This document shows positions 8,773 through 18,230 of a stretch of DNA of 64,000 nucleotides, in pieces. A program made the position numbers and the translations under genes. The DNA comes from Thiomicrorhabdus chilensis DSM 12352 (GTDB lineage: Bacteria; Pseudomonadota; Gammaproteobacteria; Thiomicrospirales; Thiomicrospiraceae). The notes below the pieces were generated by a model, which was not told the DNA's origin, searched no databases, and was given only the letters and a program-made list of their open reading frames with translations. Location of the stretch: contig NZ_KI519609.1 in the NCBI RefSeq assembly GCF_000483485.1, positions 1,083,460 to 1,147,459 on the forward strand. The letters are read 5' to 3'. How positions within the stretch are numbered: position 1 is the first letter of the stretch; each line of letters begins with the position of its first letter.

Positions 8773-9225
8773 ATGGAAAACAATTTATTGACGAGTCAGG
8801 GTGTGGTGGTGGAACTTGATGGGGCGTTTGCTCTGGTGGATGTTCAGCGCCAAACCGGCTGTGGGGGATGTCAATCGCAAGCGGGGTGTGGAACCGCGAC
8901 CTTGTCAAAGTTGTTTTCGCCAAACCGGTCGGCCCCGGTTAGGGTGCTGAATACGCTCGACGCACAAGTGGGAGACAGGGTGGTGGTGAGCCTGGATGAG
9001 TCACAGGTGGTTAGGCAAGCCTTTATGGCTTATGGCTTGCCATTAATCGGTCTGTTTTTGGTGGCCATTGTCTTGAAATTTATGGCACAAACCCTATTTA
9101 GTATGACAGCGCTTCAACTCGATCTGGTTGCGATTTTAGGAGGTGCAGCCGGACTGGTATTGGGGTGGGGCCTTACGAGAAAGCTGTATCAGCCAAGTTT
9201 GCCGGTTCTAACCGAGAAACTTTAG
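8773..9225 (+). CDS. rseC: RseC/SoxR-reducing-system family membrane protein
   Basis: About 150 residues from ATG 8773. The N-terminal domain has a cysteine cluster, QTGCGGCQSQAGCG, typical of RseC, followed by two predicted transmembrane helices (AFMAYGLPLIGLFLVAIVLKFM and LVAILGGAAGLVLGWGL) and a short basic tail. RseC is linked in E. coli to sigma-E control and to the Rsx/Rnf complex that keeps SoxR reduced; the exact mechanism is unclear. The frame is open 25 codons further upstream, and a TTG at 8764 is an alternative start. The DegP-type protease follows at once. rseA and rseB are not here. Confidence 0.85.
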   Translation: MENNLLTSQGVVVELDGAFALVDVQRQTGCGGCQSQAGCGTATLSKLFSPNRSAPVRVLNTLDAQVGDRVVVSLDESQVVRQAFMAYGLPLIGLFLVAIVLKFMAQTLFSMTALQLDLVAILGGAAGLVLGWGLTRKLYQPSLPVLTEKL

Positions 9226-9317
9226 TCACGCAGTTAGGCTTCAAGGCTTTTGTCAGGATTTTAAATTGGATTCTTGCTAGGATGAAAACTCCTTGGAATG
9301 ACGATAAGGTGAAAAAA

Positions 9318-10769
9318 ATGAAAAGAGTGTCTTTTATTGCCTGGGTAATGGCCGGCGTCGTGTTTATGGTTCAGGCGCCTTTTGCCATGTCCAGTAATGT
9401 TGAGCCGGCTGATAAAGCCAGTGCCCAGTATTATGGTCTGCCGGATTTCAGTAAGCTGGCTGAAGAGAATAGCCCGGTGGTCGTGAATATCAGTACCACC
9501 AAAAAGATCCAACGCGCCAAGCATCCGCAATTTCAGGGGATGCCGGAAGAGTTGTTGCGTTATTTCTTTGGCATTCCCGGGTTTGGAATGAAAGAGCCGC
9601 CTTCGGGTGGCCAGCCAGTTCCTGAGCAGGAGGTGCATTCTTTGGGTTCGGGCTTTATCATCAGTGAAGACGGCTATATCCTCACCAATAATCACGTGGT
9701 TGATGGGGCCGATGATATTGTGGTTCGCATGCGCGACCGCAAGGAGTTGAAAGCCCAAATTATTGGAACCGATCCACGAACCGATGTGGCGCTGTTGAAG
9801 ATTGATGCTGAAGACTTGCCTACCGCAAAAATCGGTTCGTCAAAAGACCTTAAAGTCGGTCAGTGGGTATTGGCGATTGGAGAACCTTTTGGCCTTGACT
9901 ACACCGTGACACATGGAATCGTCAGCGCAATCGGCCGTTCTTTGCCGGATGACACCTATGTTCCGTTTATCCAAACCGATGTGTCGATCAACCCCGGAAA
10001 TTCCGGCGGTCCTTTGTTTAACCTGGCAGGGGAAGTGGTCGGGGTCAATGCCCAAATTTTCAGTAAGAGTGGTGGCTCCATGGGGCTGTCCTTCTCGATT
10101 CCGATCGACATCGCCATGAATGTCGCCGAGCAGTTGAAAGACAGTGGCAAGGTTGCACGCGGCTTTTTAGGTGTCCAAGTTCAAGAGGTCACCAGTGACC
10201 TATCCAAATCCTTCGGTTTGGATTCGCCAAAAGGAGCTTTGGTGGGGCAGACCTTCCCGGATACGCCAGCCGAAAAAGCCGGAATTCGTGCCGGTGACAT
10301 CATTTTGAAATTTAATGGCCAAGCCGTGAATAAGTCGGCAGATTTGCCGCCTTTGGTTGGGGTGGCGAAAATCAACCAGCCGATCAAGGTACTGCTTTTG
10401 CGTCAAGGTAAGGAGATTACCTTAACCGTTAAATTGACCGATTTGGATAAGGCAGAACAGTTGAGTTCGGAAGAAGCCGGTGCCAGCAAAAATGATCGTT
10501 TGGGTGCAATGGTGGAGGCCTTAAGCAAAGAGGAGCTGGAAGCATTAAACTTGCCGTTTGGTGTCAAGGTGCTGTCGGTTCGCGACGGTGCGGCACGTAA
10601 GGCGGGCATCTTGCCGGGGGATATTATCGTCACCATTGACTTCCAACCGGTCAAAAACGTGGATGCGTTGCGTAAGATTCTCCAGCAGGCTCCTGCGGGC
10701 AGATCGCTTCCGGTGAGAGTGGTGCGTAATAAACGCTCGCTGTTTTTGCCGTTGGTATTGGGCAAATGA
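9318..10769 (+). CDS. mucD: Periplasmic serine endoprotease, DegP/DegQ/MucD (Do) family
   Basis: A protein-quality-control protease of 483 residues. I place the start at ATG 9318 because AAGGTG lies seven bases upstream and a clear signal peptide follows (MKRVSFIAWVMAGVVFMVQAP). The trypsin-like domain holds the catalytic triad H126 (TNNHVVDG), D156 (DPRTDVALL) and S229 (GNSGGPL). Two PDZ domains follow: about 270-360 (RGFLGVQVQEV, AGIRAGDIILKFNG) and about 395-480 (KAGILPGDIIVTIDF). Such proteases degrade misfolded envelope proteins and, as MucD, restrain the sigma-E response. It is probably cotranscribed with rseC. A terminator-like hairpin follows at 10922-10945. Confidence 0.93.
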   Translation: MKRVSFIAWVMAGVVFMVQAPFAMSSNVEPADKASAQYYGLPDFSKLAEENSPVVVNISTTKKIQRAKHPQFQGMPEELLRYFFGIPGFGMKEPPSGGQPVPEQEVHSLGSGFIISEDGYILTNNHVVDGADDIVVRMRDRKELKAQIIGTDPRTDVALLKIDAEDLPTAKIGSSKDLKVGQWVLAIGEPFGLDYTVTHGIVSAIGRSLPDDTYVPFIQTDVSINPGNSGGPLFNLAGEVVGVNAQIFSKSGGSMGLSFSIPIDIAMNVAEQLKDSGKVARGFLGVQVQEVTSDLSKSFGLDSPKGALVGQTFPDTPAEKAGIRAGDIILKFNGQAVNKSADLPPLVGVAKINQPIKVLLLRQGKEITLTVKLTDLDKAEQLSSEEAGASKNDRLGAMVEALSKEELEALNLPFGVKVLSVRDGAARKAGILPGDIIVTIDFQPVKNVDALRKILQQAPAGRSLPVRVVRNKRSLFLPLVLGK

Positions 10770-10921
10770 TGCAAAAGTCATAAAAGTGCTGCAGGCGGTT
10801 CAAATCGGTGATTTATCTCTGCGTTTTGAGTGAAATTATCGTAAAATACCACGCAATTAGATTTTGAACCGTACTCTATGCCGATTTACATTTTTTTAAA
10901 TACATTTGGCGCATAGGGAAT

Positions 10922-10945
10922 AAGGGGCTATTGGCCCCTTTTTTT
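10922..10945 (+). terminator. Intrinsic terminator upstream of lepA
   Basis: AAGGGGC / GCCCCTT around a short TATTG loop, followed by a T run. It lies about 150 bases after the protease stop and 70 bases before lepA. It could end the rseC-mucD transcript or act as an attenuator in a lepA leader. Confidence 0.75.
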
Positions 10946-11014
10946 GTAGCGAAATAAGGTGCCAAATACTTTAATATTAAGTGGATAGAGCGCGTTGTTA
11001 CTGTTGGAGCTTAA

Positions 11015-12823
11015 ATGTCAGACGCATTAAAATTGATTCGAAACTTTTCAATTATTGCCCATATCGACCATGGTAAATCGACCATTGCGGATCGGTTTAT
11101 TCACCTTTGCGGCGGTTTGACCGATCGTGAAATGGCCGCACAGGTACTCGACTCAATGGATCTTGAGCGTGAGCGAGGCATCACCATCAAGGCACAAAGT
11201 GTAACCCTGAACTACAAAGCTAAAGACGGCAATACCTATCAGCTTAATTTCATTGATACGCCGGGCCACGTGGATTTTTCCTATGAGGTTTCGCGCTCAT
11301 TGGCGGCATGTGAGGGTGCGCTATTGGTCGTGGATGCTTCTCAGGGGGTTGAAGCTCAGACGGTTGCCAACTGTTACACGGCAATCGAGCAAGGACTTGA
11401 GGTACTGGTGGTGCTTAACAAGATTGACTTGCCCGCAGCCGATCCTGATCGTGTCATTGAAGAGGTCGAAGAGATCATTGGCATCGAAGCCATGGATGCG
11501 GTGCGAGCCAGTGCCAAAGCCGGTATCGGCATAGAAGAGACGCTTGAGGACATTGTCAGCAAGATTCCACCGCCGCAAGGTGATCCAGAGGCGCCATTAA
11601 AAGCTTTGATCATAGATTCCTGGTTTGATAATTATCTCGGTGTGGTCTCTCTGGTACGTGTAATTGACGGTAAGATCGGCAAGAAAACCAAAATGAAAGT
11701 GATGTCCACCAAAGAAGAGTATTTGGTGGATGATGTGGGGATTTTTACGCCTAAACGCACCTCCAAACCGTTTTTGTCGGCTGGTGAAGTGGGCTATGTG
11801 ATTTCCGGTATCAAGGACATTGATGGCGCACCGGTTGGGGATACCCTGGCGGATGCCGCCAGGCCGAATGTGGAAGCCTTGCCAGGGTTTAAGCCTGTGC
11901 AGCCACGGGTATTTGCAGGCCTGTTCCCAATCAGTTCCGAAAATTATGAAGACTTGCGCGAAGCCTTGCGCAAGTTGCGCTTGAATGACGCCGCCTTGCA
12001 TTTTGAACCGGAAACCTCGGAAGCTTTGGGCTTTGGTTTCCGTTGCGGTTTCTTGGGCATGCTGCACATGGAAATCATCCAGGAACGTCTTGAACGTGAG
12101 TACAATCTGGATTTAATCACCACAGCACCGACGGTTGTCTATGAGTTGTTGACCAAAAAAGGCGATATTATCAAGATCGATAATCCATCCGAATTGCCTG
12201 ATCCGAGTATTATCGATGAAATTCGCGAGCCGATTATTCAGGCCAATATTCTGGTGCCGCAGGAGTATGTTGGGGCGGTGATGAAGCTGTGTATTGAAAA
12301 GCGTGGCGTGCAAAAAGACATGCAGTATTCCGGTGGCCAAGTCTCCATTAATTACGAATTGCCTTTGAATGAAGTGGTACTGGATTTCTTTGACCGTCTT
12401 AAGTCGTGCAGTCGAGGTTATGCCTCAATGGATTACGAGTTCAAGCGTTTCCAGGCGGATGACTTGGTGAGAATGGACTTCCTGATTAACGGTGAAGCAG
12501 TGGACGCTTTGGCGGTGATTGTACACCGTAATTTTGCCGTTCAGCGCGGCAAGGTCATTATTGAAAAGTTACGCGAAGTGATTCCGCGGCAGATGTTTGA
12601 TGTGGCGATTCAGGCCGCGATTGGCGCCAAAGTGATTGGCCGCACCAATGTGAAAGCGCTGCGTAAAAACGTAACGGCTAAGTGTTACGGTGGTGATGTG
12701 TCGCGTAAGAAAAAATTATTGCAAAAACAGAAAGAAGGTAAAAAGCGCATGAAGTCGATCGGCAGCGTGGATCTACCTCAAGAGGCTTTCTTAGCCATCT
12801 TGGATACTGGAGGGGAGTCTTAA
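11015..12823 (+). CDS. lepA: Elongation factor 4 (LepA), ribosomal back-translocase GTPase
   Basis: A translational GTPase of 602 residues. G-domain motifs are [13 protein letters not shown] (about 15-27), the RGITI switch, DTPGHVDF, and NKIDLP. Domains II and III follow, and the LepA-specific C-terminal domain ends in [23 protein letters not shown] 11015 has a GGAG ribosome site. The stop overlaps the lepB start by one base (TAATG), so the two are translationally linked. It opens the conserved lepA-lepB-rnc-era-recO-pdxJ-acpS block. Confidence 0.97.
   Translation: MSDALKLIRNFSIIAHIDHGKSTIADRFIHLCGGLTDREMAAQVLDSMDLERERGITIKAQSVTLNYKAKDGNTYQLNFIDTPGHVDFSYEVSRSLAACEGALLVVDASQGVEAQTVANCYTAIEQGLEVLVVLNKIDLPAADPDRVIEEVEEIIGIEAMDAVRASAKAGIGIEETLEDIVSKIPPPQGDPEAPLKALIIDSWFDNYLGVVSLVRVIDGKIGKKTKMKVMSTKEEYLVDDVGIFTPKRTSKPFLSAGEVGYVISGIKDIDGAPVGDTLADAARPNVEALPGFKPVQPRVFAGLFPISSENYEDLREALRKLRLNDAALHFEPETSEALGFGFRCGFLGMLHMEIIQERLEREYNLDLITTAPTVVYELLTKKGDIIKIDNPSELPDPSIIDEIREPIIQANILVPQEYVGAVMKLCIEKRGVQKDMQYSGGQVSINYELPLNEVVLDFFDRLKSCSRGYASMDYEFKRFQADDLVRMDFLINGEAVDALAVIVHRNFAVQRGKVIIEKLREVIPRQMFDVAIQAAIGAKVIGRTNVKALRKNVTAKCYGGDVSRKKKLLQKQKEGKKRMKSIGSVDLPQEAFLAILDTGGES
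11916..11923. repeat. CAGGCCTG core inside lepA
   Basis: Exact core, no T arm on either side. Confidence 0.5.
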
Positions 12824-13593
12824 TGAGTTTTGAACTGATATTGGTCATCGTTACGGCGGTGACAGGCGTGATTGCCTATGTGGATCGTTTGGTCTGGCGA
12901 CCGAAACGTGAAAAGGCTCTGGCAACTGAGAAGGAACCGATTCTGATTGAATATGCGCGCTCGCTTTTTCCAGTTTTCCTGGTGGTTTTAATCCTGCGTT
13001 CGTTTGTCATTGAGCCTTTCAGAATCCCTTCCGGTTCTATGTATCCGACTTTGGAAATCGGTGACTTCATTGCCGTCAGCAAGTTCTCTTACGGCATCAA
13101 ACTGCCGGTGACTCAGACTAAAATTATTCCAGTGGGGGAGCCGGAGCGTGGCGATGTGGTGGTGTTTAGCTATCCTAAAGACCCAGAGGTTGACTACATC
13201 AAACGTATCGTCGGCTTACCTGGCGATAAGATTTCCTATATCGGCCGCATTGTATTTGTTAACGATAAGCCGATTGGTCAGCAGGTCAAAGGGGTGTATC
13301 TGGGCAATGATTCCGGTGCGGTGATGAACGGTGCCGACCTGGTCAGCGAAACCATGGACAACGACCATCGTTATGATATTTTATTGGATATGGATAAAAT
13401 CAGCCGGGATATGGATACCATTACCGTGCCGGAAGGTCATTATTTTGTCATGGGCGATAACCGTGACCACAGTAATGACAGTCGTTTCTGGGGCTTTGTG
13501 CCTGAAAGAAACCTAAAAGGCAAGGCGTTTGGTATTTGGATGAACTGGGATAACGGCATTCATTTGAATCGACTTGGCAAAGGGATTGAGTAA
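12823..13593 (+). CDS. lepB: Signal peptidase I
   Basis: An inner-membrane Ser/Lys protease that removes Sec and Tat signal peptides; 256 residues. The first helix (about 1-22, SFELILVIVTAVTGVIAYV) and second helix (about 47-63, SLFPVFLVVLILRSFV) anchor a periplasmic catalytic domain. The catalytic serine is S72 in RIPSGSMYPTL and the general-base lysine is K127 in DYIKRIVGLPGD. The GDNRDHSNDSRFWGFVP box is near the C-terminus. The start overlaps the lepA stop by one base; rnc begins one base after the stop. Confidence 0.96.
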   Translation: MSFELILVIVTAVTGVIAYVDRLVWRPKREKALATEKEPILIEYARSLFPVFLVVLILRSFVIEPFRIPSGSMYPTLEIGDFIAVSKFSYGIKLPVTQTKIIPVGEPERGDVVVFSYPKDPEVDYIKRIVGLPGDKISYIGRIVFVNDKPIGQQVKGVYLGNDSGAVMNGADLVSETMDNDHRYDILLDMDKISRDMDTITVPEGHYFVMGDNRDHSNDSRFWGFVPERNLKGKAFGIWMNWDNGIHLNRLGKGIE

Positions 13594-13594
13594 C

Positions 13595-14305
13595 ATGAAA
13601 GACCGAGCTGTCTCATTGAGTGTGGAACGTCAGGCAAAACTCAAGCAGTTATCGAAAAAACTGGGGTATGAGTTTAATAATATCCAGTTTCTGCAACGAG
13701 CTTTGACCCATCGTAGCATGGGCGCCAAAAACAATGAGCGTTTGGAGTTTCTTGGGGACAGCTTGGTCAACTTTATGATTGCCGATGTCTTGTTCCATCA
13801 ATTTAGCAAATTGCCGGAAGGCGATATGAGCCGTGTCAGGGCGCATCTGGTCAAGGGTGAAACTCTGGCCGTGATCGGCAAGGAATATGCGCTGAGCGAC
13901 TATTTGGTGCTGGGGCCAGGAGAGTTGAAAAGTGGCGGTTATCGTCGCAACTCAATCATTGCCGATACGGTGGAAGCCATTATTGCTGCGGTTTATGAAG
14001 ATGGCGGTTTGGAAAAATGCCGTGAACTGGTAAACCGTTTTTATGAAAAACGTCTGCAGGAATTGGATCCGACCAAGGTCGGGAAAGACCCTAAAACCCG
14101 TTTGCAGGAGTGGCTGCAGTCGCGCCAGGAACCGCTACCTGAATACAGCATCATCAGTGTCAATGGGGCTGCGCATGCACAGGATTTTACCGTGTCGTGT
14201 TATGTGGCCAAATTAAACACCAAATTTGAAGCCACCGCCTCCAGCCGCCGTAAGGCCGAACAGAAGGCGGCTGAAACCGCTTTAGCTGCGCTGGATGGTT
14301 TGTAA
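13595..14305 (+). CDS. rnc: Ribonuclease III
   Basis: A double-stranded-RNA endonuclease that processes rRNA precursors; 236 residues from ATG 13595 (an in-frame TTG at 13574 would overlap lepB). The catalytic domain has the signature NERLEFLGDSLVNFMIADVL, including the metal-binding Glu and Asp, and the second acidic site at ADTVEAIIAAVYEDGG. The C-terminal dsRNA-binding domain (about 160-235) begins DPKTRLQEWLQ and ends SSRRKAEQKAAETAL. In many bacteria RNase III autoregulates the rnc-era transcript. Confidence 0.96.
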   Translation: MKDRAVSLSVERQAKLKQLSKKLGYEFNNIQFLQRALTHRSMGAKNNERLEFLGDSLVNFMIADVLFHQFSKLPEGDMSRVRAHLVKGETLAVIGKEYALSDYLVLGPGELKSGGYRRNSIIADTVEAIIAAVYEDGGLEKCRELVNRFYEKRLQELDPTKVGKDPKTRLQEWLQSRQEPLPEYSIISVNGAAHAQDFTVSCYVAKLNTKFEATASSRRKAEQKAAETALAALDGL

Positions 14306-14403
14306 AGTTTGATTGCATGGTGTTCAAACCACCAATTTGCACAATGCCGTTTTTACAGACTGTTTGTTGTGCATCCCACTATAGATTTTAAAAAGGCTTT
14401 TGA

Positions 14404-15363
14404 ATGGATCTTTCGGACTTAAATCACAATTCAGATCACTCTCAGGAATCTGCCTCAACCGACTTTCAATCGGGCTTTGCTGCGGTTATTGGACGTCCCA
14501 ATGTCGGCAAATCCACCATCATGAACGAATTGTTGGGCCAAAAATTAAGCATCACCTCGCACAAACCGCAAACCACACGTCACCGCATTCATGGCATTCA
14601 CACAACCGACCATTATCAGATTGTCTATGTGGACACGCCGGGCATGCATCTGGGAGGCCAGAAAAGCATCAACGAATACATGAACCGCACCGCCAGCAGT
14701 GCGTTTGCGGATGTGGATGTAATTCTGTTTGTGGTGGAAGCCGGACGCTGGAGTCAGGAAGACCAGGCCGTGGCGAATAAACTCAAAGGTCTGGATGTTC
14801 CGGTCGTCGTCATCGTAAACAAGGTGGATAAGTTCAAAAACAAAGAGGAACTGTTTCCGTTTATTCAGGAGGTGTCGGAAAAGGTTGAGATGACGACGCT
14901 GATTCCGGTTTCTGCCTATAAGAAAAGCGGCCTGGATCTGATTGTAAATGAAGTGCTGAAACACATTCCGAAGCAACCGGCGATTTTTCCGGAAGACGAG
15001 ATTACCGATCGCTCCACGCGCTTTCTGGCCTCGGAAATTATTCGTGAAAAACTCATGCGTACCTTGGGCGAAGAGGTGCCTTACGGCGCGACCGTGGAAA
15101 TCGAAGAGTTCAAATACGATGAACAGGAAGGCCGTTGGGTGATTCACGCCTTGATTTTGGTGGAGCGTCCCGGGCAGAAGAAAATCGTCATTGGGAATAA
15201 AGGCGAACTCATCAAAAAAATGGGCACCCAGGCGCGTAAGGACTTGATTGCGCTGATGGAGGCTCGTGTGCATTTGGAGTTATGGGTCAAGGTCAAGGAA
15301 AATTGGTCTGACGATGCACGCGCTTTGGCCAGTTTGGGTTATAACGACGATTACAGTCGTTAA
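14404..15363 (+). CDS. era: GTPase Era
   Basis: An essential GTPase that binds the 3' end of 16S rRNA in 30S assembly; 319 residues. G motifs are GRPNVGKSTIMNE (about 31-43), the TTRHRIHG switch, DTPGMH, and NKVDKF. The C-terminal KH domain includes IGNKGELIKKMGTQARKDL. The N-terminus has about 20 more Ser/Asp-rich residues than E. coli Era; the true start could be internal, but no better start with a ribosome site is evident. About 100 bases separate it from rnc. Confidence 0.96.
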   Translation: MDLSDLNHNSDHSQESASTDFQSGFAAVIGRPNVGKSTIMNELLGQKLSITSHKPQTTRHRIHGIHTTDHYQIVYVDTPGMHLGGQKSINEYMNRTASSAFADVDVILFVVEAGRWSQEDQAVANKLKGLDVPVVVIVNKVDKFKNKEELFPFIQEVSEKVEMTTLIPVSAYKKSGLDLIVNEVLKHIPKQPAIFPEDEITDRSTRFLASEIIREKLMRTLGEEVPYGATVEIEEFKYDEQEGRWVIHALILVERPGQKKIVIGNKGELIKKMGTQARKDLIALMEARVHLELWVKVKENWSDDARALASLGYNDDYSR

Positions 15364-15392
15364 ACCATTTGTTTAAAACTCTTGGCGAATAG

Positions 15393-16121
15393 ATGATGGA
15401 GATTTCGCAGCCGGCTTATCTGTTGCACAGTCGACCTTATCGGGAAACCAGCATCCTCGCGACCCTATTGACACCTGAATACGGCAAGGTCAATGCGGTG
15501 ATTCGGGGCGTGCGTAGCTCGTCCCGTAAGGGCAAAACCCAAAAGGGTGCCATTTTGCAGCCGTTTCAAAAAGTGTTGTTTGAATGGCGAGAAAAGCCTA
15601 ACCGGGCTTCGGATCTGATCTCGATTCGTGCGTTTGAAGCGATGCATCTGCGCTTTCCGCTTGAAGGTGAAAGCAGTTTCTGCGGCCTTTATCTCAACGA
15701 GTTGTTATATCGACTGCTCTATGGTGGGGTGTCGGTCGATGCACTGTTTTCAGAATATGAGCAGGCCTTGTTTGCGTTATTAAAAACCCAAACCCGAAAT
15801 GAACAGGCCTGGGTCTTGCGACAGTTTGAGTTCCAATTATTGGAATCGCTGGGGCTGAATTTGAACTGTGAAATGGATGCCCATAATCAGACGATTATCG
15901 CGGAACGTGACTACCATTTTTATCCGGAGATTGGAGCCGTTCCCGCCGAACAAGAGAGTGCCGGGGGGAGTGGGGTATTGATTTCGGGTGCCTGTCTGCA
16001 ACGGCTGGTGAACAAAGAGTATTGTGAACCTTGCCTTTTGGTTTGGAAACGCCTGTTACGTCAGGTTTTAAGTCTTTATTTGGGGAATAAACCCATTTTG
16101 GCACGTCAGCTTTTTAAGTGA
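15393..16121 (+). CDS. recO: DNA repair protein RecO
   Basis: A recombination mediator that with RecR loads RecA onto SSB-coated single-stranded DNA; 242 residues. The N-terminal OB fold shows AYLLHSRPYRETSILATLLTPEYGKV and AVIRGVRSSSRKGK. The helical C-terminal part includes YLNELLYRLLY and FEFQLLESLGLNLNCE. I do not see the four-cysteine zinc site present in some RecO proteins. There are tandem ATGs at 15393 and 15396. It has the usual position between era and pdxJ. Confidence 0.92.
   Translation: MMEISQPAYLLHSRPYRETSILATLLTPEYGKVNAVIRGVRSSSRKGKTQKGAILQPFQKVLFEWREKPNRASDLISIRAFEAMHLRFPLEGESSFCGLYLNELLYRLLYGGVSVDALFSEYEQALFALLKTQTRNEQAWVLRQFEFQLLESLGLNLNCEMDAHNQTIIAERDYHFYPEIGAVPAEQESAGGSGVLISGACLQRLVNKEYCEPCLLVWKRLLRQVLSLYLGNKPILARQLFK
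15804..15811. repeat. CAGGCCTG core inside recO
   Basis: Exact core without a T arm. Confidence 0.5.
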
Positions 16122-16181
16122 TCTGAAGCGTGTCTGTTTTCTACGTTATTTTCATGGTTTGACTGTTTTCGGGAGAGTGTT

Positions 16182-16931
16182 ATGTCGCCAATTTTTTTAG
16201 GGTTAAATATTGATCATGTCGCCACCTTAAGGCAAGCTCGGGGCACTCGTTACCCGGATCCGATCAAGGCGGCATTGGATGCCGAGATGGCGGGCGCCAA
16301 TAGCATTACGTTGCATTTGCGCGAAGACCGTCGCCACATTCAGGATGAGGATGTCGCCAAGATTTCGGCCATGCGCCAGACCAAAGTGAACCTGGAAATG
16401 GCCGCCACACAAGAGATGGTTGATATCGCTTGCCGTTACGAGCCGGAAGATGTGTGTTTGGTGCCTGAAAAACGTGAAGAGCTGACCACCGAAGGCGGGC
16501 TCGATGTGGCCGGACAGAAAGTCTGGTTGACTCAAGTCTGCAGCACACTCGCCGAAGCCGGATGCCGTGTTTCGCTGTTTATCGATCCTGACGAGACTCA
16601 GATTGAAGCGGCCAAAGAGGTCGGAGCGCCGGTGATTGAACTGCACACCGGAACCTATGCGGAATTGGAAAAACCGGCCGAGGTGGCGGCGGAACTTGAG
16701 CGCATTCGTCACGCGGCCGAATACGCCACCCGACTCGGTTTGGTGGTCAATGCCGGGCATGGCCTGCATTACCACAATGTGCAGGCGATTGCCGCCATTA
16801 AAGAGATTGAAGAGCTCAATATCGGCCATGCCATCATCGCACAGGCGGTTTTCTCTGGCTTGCCGAATGCGGTTTCCGAAATGAGACGCTTGATGGTCGA
16901 AGCGCGTCAGCAAGCCTACATGAACGATTAG
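16182..16931 (+). CDS. pdxJ: Pyridoxine 5'-phosphate synthase
   Basis: Condenses 3-amino-2-oxopropyl phosphate with deoxyxylulose 5-phosphate to form pyridoxine 5'-phosphate, the last ring-closing step of the DXP-dependent vitamin B6 pathway. The product is a 249-residue TIM barrel. Clear signatures are [17 protein letters not shown] at the N-terminus, [36 protein letters not shown], and the phosphate-binding [14 protein letters not shown] 16182 has GGGAGAG upstream. acpS follows nine bases after the stop. Confidence 0.97.
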   Translation: MSPIFLGLNIDHVATLRQARGTRYPDPIKAALDAEMAGANSITLHLREDRRHIQDEDVAKISAMRQTKVNLEMAATQEMVDIACRYEPEDVCLVPEKREELTTEGGLDVAGQKVWLTQVCSTLAEAGCRVSLFIDPDETQIEAAKEVGAPVIELHTGTYAELEKPAEVAAELERIRHAAEYATRLGLVVNAGHGLHYHNVQAIAAIKEIEELNIGHAIIAQAVFSGLPNAVSEMRRLMVEARQQAYMND

Positions 16932-16939
16932 GTTTGGGT

Positions 16940-17320
16940 ATGATTGTCGGCATCGGCACCGATATTGTGGATGTGGATCGCATCGCCAAGGTCTACCAGC
17001 GCCAGGGTGAAGCTTTTGCACGGCGTTTGCTGTCCGAGCAGGAGTGGGCACGTTTTTCAGTGCACTCTTTTCCGGAGCGTTATCTGGCAAAACGTTGGGC
17101 GCTCAAGGAAGCGGTTTCCAAAGCCTTGGGCACCGGCATTGCTCAAGGGGTCTCTTTTCATGACATGACCATTAAAAACGCCCCAAGCGGCCAACCTTAT
17201 TTGGAGCTCGACGGGGTCGCGCGGCTCAAGGCCGAACACCTGGGCATCACCCATTGGCAGATCAGTGTCAGTGACGAGAAAACCCATGCGGTGGCGTTTG
17301 TGGTTGCGGAAAGTCGCTAG
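16940..17320 (+). CDS. acpS: Holo-[acyl-carrier-protein] synthase
   Basis: Transfers 4'-phosphopantetheine from CoA to acyl carrier protein. The product has 126 residues from ATG 16940, which gives the standard N-terminus MIVGIGTDIVDVDRI with the Mg-binding Asp; a TTG six bases upstream is less likely. The second signature is RYLAKRWALKEAVSKALGTGI, with the catalytic Glu. It ends the lepA-acpS block. No convincing hairpin terminator is visible after it. Confidence 0.96.
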   Translation: MIVGIGTDIVDVDRIAKVYQRQGEAFARRLLSEQEWARFSVHSFPERYLAKRWALKEAVSKALGTGIAQGVSFHDMTIKNAPSGQPYLELDGVARLKAEHLGITHWQISVSDEKTHAVAFVVAESR

Positions 17321-17451
17321 AGTCTAGTAAGCCACAGGGTTGAAAGTGATGGATTTGAACTTCACATCTCGATATCTTATCCAAGGCTTGATTTACACCT
17401 TTTTAATCCCCATTTTTAAACGACCGAATTACTTGATGAATGGAAAGTTAA

Positions 17452-18171
17452 ATGAATAAAAGTCTGATCACCAATATTCTGGCAGGCCTGCTGCTTTTGC
17501 TGGGTCTGATTTTGTCAAACAGTATGCTTTTTTGGACAGGCCTGTTCGCTTTGTCTGGGGCTTTGACAAACTGGCTGGCGATTTACATGCTGTTTGAGAA
17601 GGTTCCAGGGCTTTATGGTTCCGGTGTCATTCCAAACCGGTTCGAAGCTTTCAAAAGCGCCATTCGTGACTTGATGATGCAGCAGTTTTTCAATCAGCAA
17701 AACATTGACCGTTTTGTGAGCGGGCAACCACCGTTGCATACCCAGCTCAAACTGGCTCCGGTGATTGAGAAGGTCGACCTGACGCCGGCCTATGACAAGC
17801 TGGTTCAGGTCATTATGGACTCTTCGTTTGGCAGCATGCTGGGTATGTTTGGCGGCGCCAATGCCCTGAATCCTTTGAAAGAGCCGTTTATCAGCAACAT
17901 GAAAAGCGCTCTGATCGAAATGACCGAGGAGGAAAAGTTCCTCAAGCTGCTTCAGGACGAGATAGACCAACCCAATGTGATGGCGGACATTCAAGCCAAA
18001 ATCGAAGAGATCATTGAGGCGCGACTGGCGGAATTGACGCCGCAATTGGTGAAGCAGATGGTGCAACAGATGATTCAACAACATCTAGGTTGGCTGGTTG
18101 TTTGGGGCGGCATATTTGGCGGTCTGATCGGTTTGCTTTCCGCATGGGGCTCGCTTTATGTGGCCTTTTAA
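17452..18171 (+). CDS. DUF445-family membrane protein
   Basis: A 239-residue protein with two hydrophobic N-terminal segments (about 6-25 and 28-47), a long soluble helical part, and a C-terminal hydrophobic segment (about 213-237). The segment ALTNWLAIYMLFEKVPGLYGSGVIPNRFEAFK matches the conserved DUF445 core. No biochemical function is established for the family that I know of. The start at 17452 has GGAAAG upstream. Two CAGGCCTG cores lie in the first 100 bases of the gene, and a double-armed copy follows it. Confidence 0.75.
   Translation: MNKSLITNILAGLLLLLGLILSNSMLFWTGLFALSGALTNWLAIYMLFEKVPGLYGSGVIPNRFEAFKSAIRDLMMQQFFNQQNIDRFVSGQPPLHTQLKLAPVIEKVDLTPAYDKLVQVIMDSSFGSMLGMFGGANALNPLKEPFISNMKSALIEMTEEEKFLKLLQDEIDQPNVMADIQAKIEEIIEARLAELTPQLVKQMVQQMIQQHLGWLVVWGGIFGGLIGLLSAWGSLYVAF
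17483..17490. repeat. CAGGCCTG core, near-complete arm, inside the DUF445 gene
   Basis: Exact core followed by CTG-CTTTT, one base from the consensus arm. Confidence 0.55.
17537..17544. repeat. CAGGCCTG core inside the DUF445 gene
   Basis: Exact core, second copy within 55 bases, no complete arm. Confidence 0.5.
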
Positions 18172-18181
18172 AACGGCTCTG

Positions 18182-18205
18182 AAAACCAGCAGGCCTGCCT
18201 GTTTT
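18182..18205. repeat. Double-armed CAGGCCTG element
   Basis: AAAA-C-CAG, core 18190-18197, CCT-GTTTT: one core with an arm on each side, making a 24-base near-palindrome. It lies ten bases after the DUF445 stop and before the BASS transporter. Confidence 0.85.
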
Positions 18206-18230
18206 TTCACAATGCCTTTCTGGCGCTAAT

